The notes: generated by a model from the letters alone, not told the origin. Counted from the first letter of the stretch, positions 1-5,168 are shown. The stretch: 6,965 nucleotides of DNA from Actinomycetes bacterium (GCA_021844725.1 JAKBSX010000150.1:1-6965); one strand, 5' to 3'. Translations and numbers: made by a program.

Positions 1-21
1 TTTGCGGTCTTTATTTTCCAA
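1..21 (-). CDS. 5' end of an unidentified gene (partial, TTG start)
   Basis: Only the first seven codons are inside the window (M-E-N-K-D-R-K if TTG is read as Met). The start is inferred from a strong AGGAGGGG ribosome binding site at about 34-27, followed six bases later by TTG, just after the stop codon of the 115-aa gene. No ATG or GTG sits at a suitable distance. It continues the same minus-strand operon. Product unknown. Confidence 0.5.
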
Positions 22-38
22 TCGTACCCCTCCTAAGT

Positions 39-386
39 TTAATAAAGAAGAGCACGAGCAACAGGCCCTACTCGACCAACTTCACGACTCGCCGTGTAGT
101 CATCCCAGCTATCATACTGTAATACAGCAGCAGCAAAATTCTCTAATGAGGCAGTGCCCCATATAACAGAAATATCGCAATCCTGCCAATAGACCAATGC
201 TACGTCCTCTTTCACTTGAAAACGATTTAAAAATTCAGCGAAAGGTTTAAGAATATCTGCTCGATCAATGTCTCGTACTGACCAATAGTAATTGGGCTGG
301 CTAGGCCAGTACAATCTAATTCCTTCAGCTCGCCAACGACCTCCACTAGCCCAATCAAAATCTCGAAAGCCTCGCCCCACGACCAC
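39..386 (-). CDS. hypothetical protein, 115 aa
   Basis: Small protein of unknown function. I place the start at GTG 386. It lies nine bases after a perfect AAGGAGG (402-396) that overlaps the TAA stop of the upstream Nudix gene, so the two genes are packed end to end and probably translationally coupled. The frame is open further upstream to about 488, but that extension would overlap the Nudix reading frame and has no ribosome binding site. The protein is aromatic-rich (a YWPSQPNYYWS segment near residue 27 and VALVYWQ in the middle), has no predicted membrane segment and no motif I recognise. The composition suggests a small soluble alpha/beta protein. Function not assignable. Confidence 0.75.
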   Translation of the reverse strand: MVVGRGFRDFDWASGGRWRAEGIRLYWPSQPNYYWSVRDIDRADILKPFAEFLNRFQVKEDVALVYWQDCDISVIWGTASLENFAAAVLQYDSWDDYTASREVGRVGPVARALLY

Positions 387-400
387 GACGCAATGCCTCC

Positions 401-898
401 TTAACGCAATGCCTTTGCTCTCAAGTATGACAACGCTAATAAGGGATCTGCACTCGCAACTAAAGCATCCGATGAACGCCATCGACAATAAGCTCCTGCT
501 TCTCCGGGCGTCCCATCTCCCGCAGGTTTAGGATCTACAGCCGCTTTATCAACAATACAAAAAAACATATGCACGATGCTGTCAGACGCCTTATAAGGAC
601 GTGCCAATCCCAAACTCAATAATGCACTTTTGGAGATCCTTATACCCGCTTCTTCATAAAGCTCACGTACTGCAGCTGCCTTAGTCGTCTCTCCGGCGTC
701 TACGCCGCCTGTAATGGAACACGGTTCTAATCCATCACCATGAGCTGGATTACGCTCATAGCGTACCAGAAAAAGCGGCTCGCCACGCGCTTTAACAAGT
801 ATTTGTACGCGGGACTCAGCATCTAGCTCATGAGCATACTCAAATCCCTCTCGTTTACGCAGTTCTAACCACCGGACTCGTTTATGCTCGTTATCCAA
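401..898 (-). CDS. Nudix hydrolase, 165 aa
   Basis: Member of the Nudix superfamily, which hydrolyses nucleoside diphosphates linked to another moiety, such as (d)NTPs, ADP-ribose or dinucleoside polyphosphates. The full signature G-x5-E-x7-REUxEExGU is present at residues 64-86: G64, E70, then R78-E79-L80-Y81-E82-E83-A84-G85-I86. The Mg2+-binding glutamates E79, E82 and E83 are intact, so the enzyme should be active. Strands before the box (VQILVKARGEPLFLVRYERN) and after it (HMFFCIVDKA) fit the fold. The length is normal for a single-domain enzyme. Start is TTG at 898, preceded by an AGGTG ribosome binding site. Many phages carry Nudix enzymes, proposed to clean nucleotide pools or act on capped RNA. 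The substrate here cannot be read from the sequence. Confidence 0.92.
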   Translation of the reverse strand: MDNEHKRVRWLELRKREGFEYAHELDAESRVQILVKARGEPLFLVRYERNPAHGDGLEPCSITGGVDAGETTKAAAVRELYEEAGIRISKSALLSLGLARPYKASDSIVHMFFCIVDKAAVDPKPAGDGTPGEAGAYCRWRSSDALVASADPLLALSYLRAKALR

Positions 899-912
899 GA
901 TGTGTCACCTGC

Positions 913-1215
913 CTAATCCAGCCAATCATGCTTAAATGCAGGAAGATCATCACCACGACGTATAGCTCGCTTACATGCATGTCGGTATCGTCGCCACTCG
1001 TCACGTCGCACCCAGCGATTGCCTTTCCATGGAAATTTTGGGAAACTGTCACTGAGCATACCAAAAAGTTCAGGCGGTATACCAGACTTCCCTAATGGTG
1101 TTATTGACGCCGTATCCCAAAGATGTAGATAAAGCCCTCCGCTGATAGTCTCCAACAGGCGCAGACGCCGATTTCGCTTTCTTTGCAACCTCCAGTAACG
1201 CGATCCACGCGACAT
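913..1215 (-). CDS. hypothetical basic protein, 100 aa
   Basis: Strongly basic small protein with an Arg/Lys-rich N-terminus (residues 2-19 are mostly R/K mixed with aromatics) and a second basic patch near residues 66-87 (WVRRDEWRRYRHACKRAIRR). This charge suggests nucleic-acid binding, but I recognise no domain. Start ATG 1215 follows AGGAG with an eight-base gap. It is the first coding gene downstream of tRNA-His, whose 3' end is 19 bases away, so it is probably on the same transcript as the tRNA island. The next gene (Nudix) starts 14 bases after its stop. Confidence 0.75.
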   Translation of the reverse strand: MSRGSRYWRLQRKRNRRLRLLETISGGLYLHLWDTASITPLGKSGIPPELFGMLSDSFPKFPWKGNRWVRRDEWRRYRHACKRAIRRGDDLPAFKHDWLD

Positions 1216-1234
1216 TTAAGACACTCCTACTAAA

Positions 1235-1310
1235 TGGGGTGGCCAACGGAATTCGAATCCGTGCCTCAGGGGCCACAACCCTGTGTGCTGACCGCTAACA
1301 CCATGGCCAC
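1235..1310 (-). tRNA. tRNA-His (GTG)
   Basis: Complete 76-nt cloverleaf: acceptor GTGGCCA/TGGCCAC (7 bp), D-stem GTGT/GCAC, anticodon stem CAGGG/CCCTG with loop TTGTGGC (anticodon GTG), T-arm ACGGA-TTCGAAT-TCCGT, and encoded CCA. Discriminator base is C73, as in bacterial tRNA-His. Odd point: the base before G1 is T, not the G-1 that bacterial tRNA-His genes usually encode and that pairs with C73. It is the last tRNA of the island, just before a small coding gene. Confidence 0.97.
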
Positions 1311-1320
1311 AGGTATAAAA

Positions 1321-1405
1321 TGGCGGATGCGGGAGGACTCGAACCTCCATAGGTGTTACCCCGCTGGTTTTCGAGACCAGTGCCATACCATTCGACCACG
1401 CATCC
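1321..1405 (-). tRNA. tRNA-Ser (CGA)
   Basis: Complete 85-nt class II tRNA: acceptor GGATGCG/CGCATCC (7 bp), anticodon stem CTGGT/ACCAG with loop CTCGAAA (anticodon CGA), a long variable arm as expected for serine, T-arm GGAGG-TTCGAGT-CCTCC, discriminator G73 and encoded CCA. It reads UCG codons. Only 10 bases separate it from tRNA-His, so both should be cut from one precursor. Confidence 0.97.
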
Positions 1406-1415
1406 AAACCTTGCC

Positions 1416-1499
1416 TGCCGCCCATGCTTTCGAAAAGCATGTATTCTAGGCATATTTGCCGGACGCAAAGCCCTCTAACGGGCGGCCGTCAAGGCGGCA
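1416..1499 (-). ncRNA. tRNA-sized four-way-junction element B
   Basis: Eighty-four bases that close with a perfect 7-bp stem, TGCCGCC (1499-1493) with GGCGGCA (1422-1416). Read on the minus strand, three hairpins follow in order. The first is a long arm, GACG/CGTC with inner GCCC/GGGC (1490-1462). The second is GGCA-AATA-TGCC (1460-1449). The third is the 8-bp CATGCTTT-TCG-AAAGCATG (1441-1423). The linkers are 2, 1, 7 and 0 bases, close to tRNA spacing, but the arm sizes are wrong for a tRNA. There is no canonical T-loop (only TTCGA inside the last hairpin) and no CCA. Strand is inferred from the neighbouring tRNAs, since the structure alone fits either strand. It may be a stable phage RNA, a degenerate tRNA or a processing spacer. 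Confidence 0.55.
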
Positions 1500-1506
1500 T
1501 AAATCG

Positions 1507-1596
1507 TTGGCGCTGTGCTCGCTGCTCCGAGCCTATTAACCTCTAGACCTCAAAGGTTTCTAGAGGGATTGCCCAGATCAAAATCTGGAGCGCCAA
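1507..1596 (-). ncRNA. tRNA-sized four-way-junction element A
   Basis: Ninety bases enclosed by a perfect 8-bp stem, TTGGCGCT (1596-1589) with AGCGCCAA (1514-1507). On the minus strand the inner arms are CCAGAT-TTTG-ATCTGG, then a long hairpin CCTCTAG/CTAGAGG continued by ACCT/AGGT after an AA bulge with loop TTG, then GCTCG-GAGCAG-CGAGC. A 7-base AT-rich linker (TTAATAG) separates the last two arms. Topology resembles a cloverleaf, but there is no TTCGA loop, no 7-base anticodon loop and no free CCA. It lies just downstream of tRNA-Thr(TGT). I do not recognise it as a known RNA family. Strand is assigned by context. Confidence 0.58.
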
Positions 1597-1605
1597 TGTC
1601 AACAA

Positions 1606-1681
1606 TGGAGCTACAGACAGGCATCGAACCTGCGACCTGGGGTTTACAAAACCCCTGCTCTGCCAACTGAGCTACTGTAGC
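1606..1681 (-). tRNA. tRNA-Thr (TGT)
   Basis: Complete 76-nt tRNA: acceptor GCTACAG/CTGTAGC, D-arm GCTC-AGTTGGCA-GAGC, anticodon stem GGGGT/ACCCC with loop TTTGTAA (anticodon TGT), T-arm GCAGG-TTCGATG-CCTGT, discriminator T73 and encoded CCA. It reads ACA and possibly other ACN codons. The D-arm is nearly identical to that of the tRNA-Thr(CGT) in the same island, while the acceptor and anticodon stems differ. Confidence 0.97.
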
Positions 1682-1684
1682 AAA

Positions 1685-1768
1685 TTGGACGCTCGGACAG
1701 GTGATACGCGCTGTCTTTCACTCGACTTCAAGTCGTTTATCCCGCTCAACGGCTAGACGAGCGTCCAA
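1685..1768 (-). ncRNA. tRNA-sized four-way-junction element C
   Basis: Eighty-four bases closed by a perfect 11-bp stem, TTGGACGCTCG (1768-1758) with CGAGCGTCCAA (1695-1685). This is longer than any tRNA acceptor and very unlikely by chance. Minus-strand inner arms are CCG-TTGAG-CGG, CGACT-TGA-AGTCG and GACAG/CTGTC with a 10-base loop. The last arm abuts the closing stem, as a T-arm abuts an acceptor. A 7-base linker (AGTGAAA) precedes that last arm, the same length as in elements A and B. No T-loop consensus, and the CCA near the 3' end is buried in the stem. It sits three bases from tRNA-Thr(TGT). Function unknown. Confidence 0.6.
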
Positions 1769-1777
1769 GAGTTAAAA

Positions 1778-1848
1778 TGGTCGGCACAAAAGACTCGAAC
1801 TCCCAATACAGGCTCCCAGGTCCAGCGTGTTATCTAAATATGCTGCCA
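1778..1848 (-). pseudogene. degenerate tRNA-Pro-like gene (TGG)
   Basis: The 3' half looks like a tRNA: T-loop TTCGAGT (1799-1793), 3' end GTGCCG-A-CCA with the A73 and G72 typical of bacterial tRNA-Pro, and an anticodon-like loop CCTGGGA (1820-1814), giving TGG followed by G37. It is damaged elsewhere. Length is 71 nt, the D-arm is AT-rich without the GG pair, the anticodon stem CTGGA/GCCTG has two mismatches, position 33 is C, the T-stem relies on three G-U pairs, and the acceptor pairs at only about five positions. It begins three bases after the stop of the 150-aa gene. Probably a decayed tRNA-Pro, though a minimal functional tRNA is not excluded. Confidence 0.5.
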
Positions 1849-1851
1849 GTG

Positions 1852-2304
1852 TCATAAAGCACTCGAATAAAACGTTTCAATCAAAATGTACCGATACCAG
1901 GGAAATGATCTTTGTCGTGCTTTGTTAATGAGGCGTTTAAAGGTGGCGGGTGTATCGATTAACGATTTCGACTCTGAGTCCATAAAACTGTCATAAAAAA
2001 TCATATACAGCCCACGATGATTAGAATAAAAGGCGAGCCCATCCCACTGACACACAACATCATACGCGAGCCAACTCGGATCGACTTTCAAATAAACGGC
2101 GGAAACACGTGGCTCTGGCATGCCTAGATATTCCAGTTTTGACTTAAAATCCACAATAAAATTGGGTGCTTCCTTTTCTGCTTGTTGAATCCGTCGTTGT
2201 TGTGCTATGTCCGCGGCAGTGCAGGCATATGCATATATATGATCAATCGTTTCAGTGTCGCTGGGCTTATCAAGGACTTTCTGGGTTTTACGGAAGAGCT
2301 GCAT
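1852..2304 (-). CDS. hypothetical protein, 150 aa
   Basis: Unknown protein lying inside the tRNA island. The start chosen is ATG 2304 (M-Q-L-F-R-K-T), seven bases after a clear AAGGAG; an upstream in-frame start at 2340 has no such site. Residues 1-50 are charged and probably helical (an ADIAQQRRIQQAEKEA stretch near 31-46). Residues 56-100 alternate hydrophobic and aromatic residues (VSAVYLKVDPSWLAYDVV, GLYMIFYDSF), suggesting a beta-rich core. The end is basic and aromatic (RQRSFPWYRY). No catalytic motif recognised. Its stop is followed within three bases by the tRNA-Pro-like element, so mRNA and tRNA precursors are probably one transcript. Confidence 0.75.
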   Translation of the reverse strand: MQLFRKTQKVLDKPSDTETIDHIYAYACTAADIAQQRRIQQAEKEAPNFIVDFKSKLEYLGMPEPRVSAVYLKVDPSWLAYDVVCQWDGLAFYSNHRGLYMIFYDSFMDSESKSLIDTPATFKRLINKARQRSFPWYRYILIETFYSSAL

Positions 2305-2349
2305 TGGTATTCTCCTTGCTATCCAGATTCGCAATGGCAATCAAAACAT

Positions 2350-2685
2350 TTAACCTAAAAGCGCACACATTGCAGGCCAGTCCTCAATTCGCTCGCATCG
2401 GAGTAACAAACGCCATTCATTAGGTTTCGGAACAAATGTATAATCATTACGTACTTGCTGAATGAGTTGCACCGACCACTGCTTAGTATTCAGGTAGGTT
2501 GCTAATTCGCAAAGCTCCTCATACGGCAATTCCAGCCCTCGAAAATGATCGTAGCGTAAACTATCTATACAACCGCCATAATAGCATAACGTATCTGGCT
2601 CACGACGGTCGAATCCCCATACGCTGTTATCATGCCACAAGGTCCCATCCTCGCAGCCACTACAATAACTAGCAGTCTTAGGCAT
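2350..2685 (-). CDS. hypothetical protein with Cys pairs, 111 aa
   Basis: Start is ATG 2685, eight bases after GGAGG; an in-frame start eight codons upstream lacks a ribosome binding site and would approach tRNA-Asp. The N-terminal third holds C8-x2-C11, H18, C34 and C39, a spacing that could bind zinc, although the second pair (C-x4-C) is looser than a classical ribbon. The rest is rich in Leu/Glu and probably helical (LELPYEELCELATYLN near residues 51-66). No named family recognised. It is flanked by tRNA-Asp upstream and the 150-aa gene downstream (45 bases), placing both genes in the middle of the RNA island. Confidence 0.75.
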   Translation of the reverse strand: MPKTASYCSGCEDGTLWHDNSVWGFDRREPDTLCYYGGCIDSLRYDHFRGLELPYEELCELATYLNTKQWSVQLIQQVRNDYTFVPKPNEWRLLLRCERIEDWPAMCALLG

Positions 2686-2711
2686 ATTAGCAACCTCCGC
2701 AAAAACCAAAT

Positions 2712-2787
2712 TGGCGGTGACTACGGGATTTGAACCCGTGATCTCTCGCGTGACAGGCGAGCGTGTTGACCGCTACACTAAGCCACC
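2712..2787 (-). tRNA. tRNA-Asp (GTC)
   Basis: Complete 76-nt tRNA: acceptor GGTGGCT/AGTCACC (one G-U pair), D-stem GTGT/ACAC, anticodon stem CTCGC/GCGAG with loop CTGTCAC (anticodon GTC), T-arm ACGGG-TTCAAAT-CCCGT, discriminator G73 as in bacterial tRNA-Asp, and encoded CCA. Five bases separate it from tRNA-Thr(CGT) upstream. Confidence 0.97.
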
Positions 2788-2792
2788 AAGAT

Positions 2793-2868
2793 TGGAGCTG
2801 ACCTTCGGGCTCGAACCGAAGACCTGCGCATTACGAATGCGCTGCTCTACCAACTGAGCTAGGTCAGC
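2793..2868 (-). tRNA. tRNA-Thr (CGT)
   Basis: Complete 76-nt tRNA: acceptor GCTGACC/GGTCAGC, D-arm GCTC-AGTTGGTA-GAGC, anticodon stem GCGCA/TGCGC with loop TTCGTAA (anticodon CGT), T-arm TTCGG-TTCGAGC-CCGAA, discriminator T73 and encoded CCA. It reads ACG. With tRNA-Thr(TGT) the island supplies two threonine isoacceptors. Confidence 0.97.
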
Positions 2869-2914
2869 ATAAGAGATCCAGCCCTACAGCCAGCTTTCCG
2901 CCGTCTGAGTTATA

Positions 2915-3003
2915 GGGAATTAGGGGATTCGAACCCCAGGCGGCTTTTTAGTAGCCGGACGACAATAGCCGCAGAAAGGCACAAACCTCACTATCGTCGT
3001 CCC
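2915..3003 (-). ncRNA. tRNA-like element D with canonical T-loop and oversized D-arm
   Basis: About 89 bases with cloverleaf order. The 5' strand GGGA (3003-3000) can pair with TCCC (2918-2915). A large second arm pairs CGACGATAG (2999-2991) with CTATTGTCG (2968-2960) around a 22-base loop. A 17-base arm, CGGCT-ACTAAAA-AGCCG (2957-2941), matches anticodon-arm dimensions. GGGG-TTCGAAT-CCCC carries a perfect T-loop (2933-2927). Departures from a tRNA: C instead of U at the position-33 equivalent, a 22-base loop where a D-loop should be, a short acceptor, and no CCA. The 5' stem could instead extend to 12 bp by using the GG and CC ends. It may be a leader RNA, a pseudo-tRNA or a tRNA needing unusual processing. 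Confidence 0.55.
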
Positions 3004-3010
3004 ATTGATT

Positions 3011-3039
3011 ATTCTATACCCATCAATAAAACAGGTCAA
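3011..3039 (-). promoter_or_regulatory. sigma70-like promoter of the tRNA island
   Basis: On the minus strand, TTGACC (3039-3034) and TAGAAT (3016-3011) are separated by exactly 17 bases. Each matches five of six consensus positions, and the -10 is preceded by TA. It lies in the only intergenic gap between the portal gene and the RNA island. Predicted transcription starts at about 3004, right at the 5' end of tRNA-like element D. Host polymerase could therefore transcribe the tRNAs independently of the structural genes. Confidence 0.65.
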
Positions 3040-3071
3040 GCTCTTCCCGTAAGATTTTTATTACCTATTTG

Positions 3072-4853
3072 CTACCTAGGCTTAAACTTAGAAGCCGCAC
3101 TCGTATTATTAAAGTTCGTCGGCGTTGCTCCTTGCTGCGGAGGCCGAGATCCTGGCACGGCCGGCGCTACGGGGCTCTTTTTATTCGAGATCGGAGCCGG
3201 ACCACCCTTCTTCCGCTCTCGTTTTTCTTCTTCCTCGTCCTCTTCATCCGCCTCTTCTTTTTCGGTCGGCTTTGTGTTCAACTTAGGTGCTACCGGAGGC
3301 TTCGCTCCTCCCCCGCCGGTAGGCGTACTCCCCCCAATCGGCGGCGTATGCCCTTCACTACCTCCGGGCGTTCCCGGAGTATTCCCCCCTCCAAACCCCA
3401 GTTGCTGCTGCTGTTGCGCCATCTTCTCTTGCTGCTTCTGCTGTTCTCGGAACATCCACGCCTGAAATGCATACTGATTGAGCGGCACATCGCCCCATTC
3501 ATCATTAAACGCTTCTTCATCACGTTCCAACCGCACTTCATTCGGTGTAGCAAGTGCCCACTGGAGACGCTGTATCTGAGTCGCCAGAATCGCATCTTCC
3601 TCGGACTTACTCAGTCCCACCCACTCAAACTTAAATCGATCATCAATACGGTCCACAATATGTGACGTGAAACTATCCGCATAGAACTTCATCATCGGAA
3701 TAAAGCCTTTGTCAAGGGACGCCTCAATCCGGGTTTTCGTCGCATCCGAATCAATCAATGCGCCCTTCGACCCGCTCTTTCGCCAGGCATTTAACTCCGA
3801 CAAGTCCACGCCATAGACATCACAGATCTGCACCCGGGTCAGTTCTAGTAATTCCCCAAACGCTAAATCACGAGGCTTATCGTGGGTTGTAAGCATCTCA
3901 ACCGCATCATTCGGCCCCACCGAGAGCACTTGTAGGCGTCCGGCGTTCTGTACACCCGTTCCTAACTGCTGATATGCACGCTGGAAGTCTTCAATGGTCT
4001 GTTCATCAAAGCCGTTCCCTTTAAAAATCAAAAGGCCGTCGGGAATACTTCCGCGGCTGAGCACACTTTGTGCCCACTGCATTACAAACAGTTCTGTCGT
4101 GACTTCAGATACAATCGTTTCGAGCTCCGATACGCCATAGCCGAAATAGGCTAAATTCGTCTGGGGATTTCGGATCAATAAAATCATTTCATCCGGCGTA
4201 TATTCAGCGACCACCTGACCCTGAATCGTCTGGATATACTGGATAGGCTCGTCGCTTTCTTGCCCCAAAGGCGTTTGCGGCTCCCACATGTCTGAGATAA
4301 CAAACTCAATTGTTGCTCCATCTACTGCCCAAAGCTCAGACAAGCGTCCGGCATGATCGTAGACTAACTCTACCGCCGCATTATCAAACGTCATACTATC
4401 TTCCACGAGTTTACGCATGAAGATATTGAAGTTATCTCGGCGATCCAACGACTGTTTCCAGCCGGTGTGTAAGAAAAACGATTCGATCTCCTTAGCCGCC
4501 GCAGATTCAGACTTCGACATTTCCGCCTTGGGATCTTTTAATCCAATTCGGAAACCACGATCTCCATGAAACAACGGACGCCGAGTGTATGCTGCCATCT
4601 GCGACTTTCGCAGATTATAAATAGCTCGTAGCGTCGGAGACCGTACAGCCATCGAGCGCATAATATCGAAACTCAAAAGGGACGGCTTCGACGGCCGTCC
4701 CAATTGTAGTGTCGCACTATATGGATCCATTAACCACGATCGATGCTGGTTAGGGTCGTTTAAGAACCGCCGGGCTGCATTCGTTGCCTGTGTGACTACA
4801 TCGACAACAGCCTTAGGCTGATTATTGCCTCGCGGACGTCGTTTTCTAGCCAC
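3072..4853 (-). CDS. phage portal protein (HK97-type), 593 aa
   Basis: Portal proteins form the dodecameric ring at one capsid vertex through which DNA is packaged and to which the tail attaches. Recognisable family features are the wing/stem region with DNAAVELVYD...GRLSELWAVDGATIEFV (about 157-185), the DEMILLIRNP segment (221-230) leading into FGYGVSELE (237-245), and the helix-rich remainder (290-400) with the RVQICDVYGVD segment. Start is GTG 4853, seven bases after GGAGAGG; nearby ATGs are out of frame. After about residue 465 comes a long low-complexity tail: a Q-rich run (471-484), a G/P/T stretch (486-530), an acidic cluster (531-543), a basic patch and a P-rich end. This tail makes the protein longer than minimal portals. 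Three genes separate it from TerL. Confidence 0.93.
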   Translation of the reverse strand: MARKRRPRGNNQPKAVVDVVTQATNAARRFLNDPNQHRSWLMDPYSATLQLGRPSKPSLLSFDIMRSMAVRSPTLRAIYNLRKSQMAAYTRRPLFHGDRGFRIGLKDPKAEMSKSESAAAKEIESFFLHTGWKQSLDRRDNFNIFMRKLVEDSMTFDNAAVELVYDHAGRLSELWAVDGATIEFVISDMWEPQTPLGQESDEPIQYIQTIQGQVVAEYTPDEMILLIRNPQTNLAYFGYGVSELETIVSEVTTELFVMQWAQSVLSRGSIPDGLLIFKGNGFDEQTIEDFQRAYQQLGTGVQNAGRLQVLSVGPNDAVEMLTTHDKPRDLAFGELLELTRVQICDVYGVDLSELNAWRKSGSKGALIDSDATKTRIEASLDKGFIPMMKFYADSFTSHIVDRIDDRFKFEWVGLSKSEEDAILATQIQRLQWALATPNEVRLERDEEAFNDEWGDVPLNQYAFQAWMFREQQKQQEKMAQQQQQLGFGGGNTPGTPGGSEGHTPPIGGSTPTGGGGAKPPVAPKLNTKPTEKEEADEEDEEEEKRERKKGGPAPISNKKSPVAPAVPGSRPPQQGATPTNFNNTSAASKFKPR

Positions 4854-4869
4854 TCATCATCCTCTCCGA

Positions 4870-5151
4870 TTAATCCTCATCATCTTCTTGCGAGCCAATG
4901 AGAGAACGTTGATATTCTTCACGCGGCAAAAACTCGGCATAACGTCGGGCCCGCCCAATAATTCGTCCGAGCGTCTTATTGCTTACCGCGCCTAAAAACC
5001 CATGCTTTACATGCCACACTTCTACCCGATAATCCTCTGCCGTCTCACCTTGCCCACTTTGCCGCGGCAACTGAAACCGCAAACCCGCGTACTCCTCTTC
5101 CCAAACGATCTCATAATCTTCCCATTGAAATCGCCCTTCACCTTGTGCCAT
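4870..5151 (-). CDS. hypothetical acidic protein, 93 aa
   Basis: Small protein directly upstream of portal. Start is ATG 5151, seven bases after GGGAGGG; a TTG two codons earlier would sit only one base from that site. The first half is rich in Glu and aromatics (FQWEDYEIVWEEEYAGLRFQL, residues 7-27), the middle (YRVEVWHVKHGFLGAV) looks like beta strands, then a basic helix (LGRIIGRARRYAEFL) and an acidic end (QEDDED). No family recognised. Position between terminase and portal suggests a head-assembly or packaging accessory role, which is inference only. Its stop lies 16 bases before the portal GTG. Confidence 0.75.
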   Translation of the reverse strand: MAQGEGRFQWEDYEIVWEEEYAGLRFQLPRQSGQGETAEDYRVEVWHVKHGFLGAVSNKTLGRIIGRARRYAEFLPREEYQRSLIGSQEDDED

Positions 5152-5168
5152 GATCAAGCCCTCCCTAA

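Noticed and set aside
387..488. N-terminal extension of the 115-aa gene upstream to 488
   Set aside because: It would overlap the Nudix gene, whereas a perfect AAGGAGG lies at the correct distance from the GTG at 386.
1423..1441. Rho-independent terminator formed by the 8-bp hairpin with TCG loop
   Set aside because: No T-run follows on either strand, and the hairpin is better explained as an arm of element B.
1597..1602. Perfect TTGACA (minus strand) between tRNA-Thr(TGT) and element A as a second promoter
   Set aside because: No -10 hexamer is found 16-18 bases downstream, which lies inside the element A hairpins.
2941..2957. Amber-suppressor tRNA (CTA in the anticodon-like loop of element D)
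   Set aside because: In the 5-7-5 arm the CTA falls at positions 33-35, not 34-36. The remaining tRNA features are too aberrant to claim suppression.
3395..3445. CTG-rich repeat resembling a tandem repeat locus
   Set aside because: It simply encodes the Gln-rich stretch of the portal tail.
3069..3665. Long plus-strand open frame (198 codons) at the 3' end of the portal gene
   Set aside because: It is antisense to the portal low-complexity tail. Its protein is a run of Arg, Leu, Phe and Pro reflecting repetitive codons, and the portal frame is clearly the real one.
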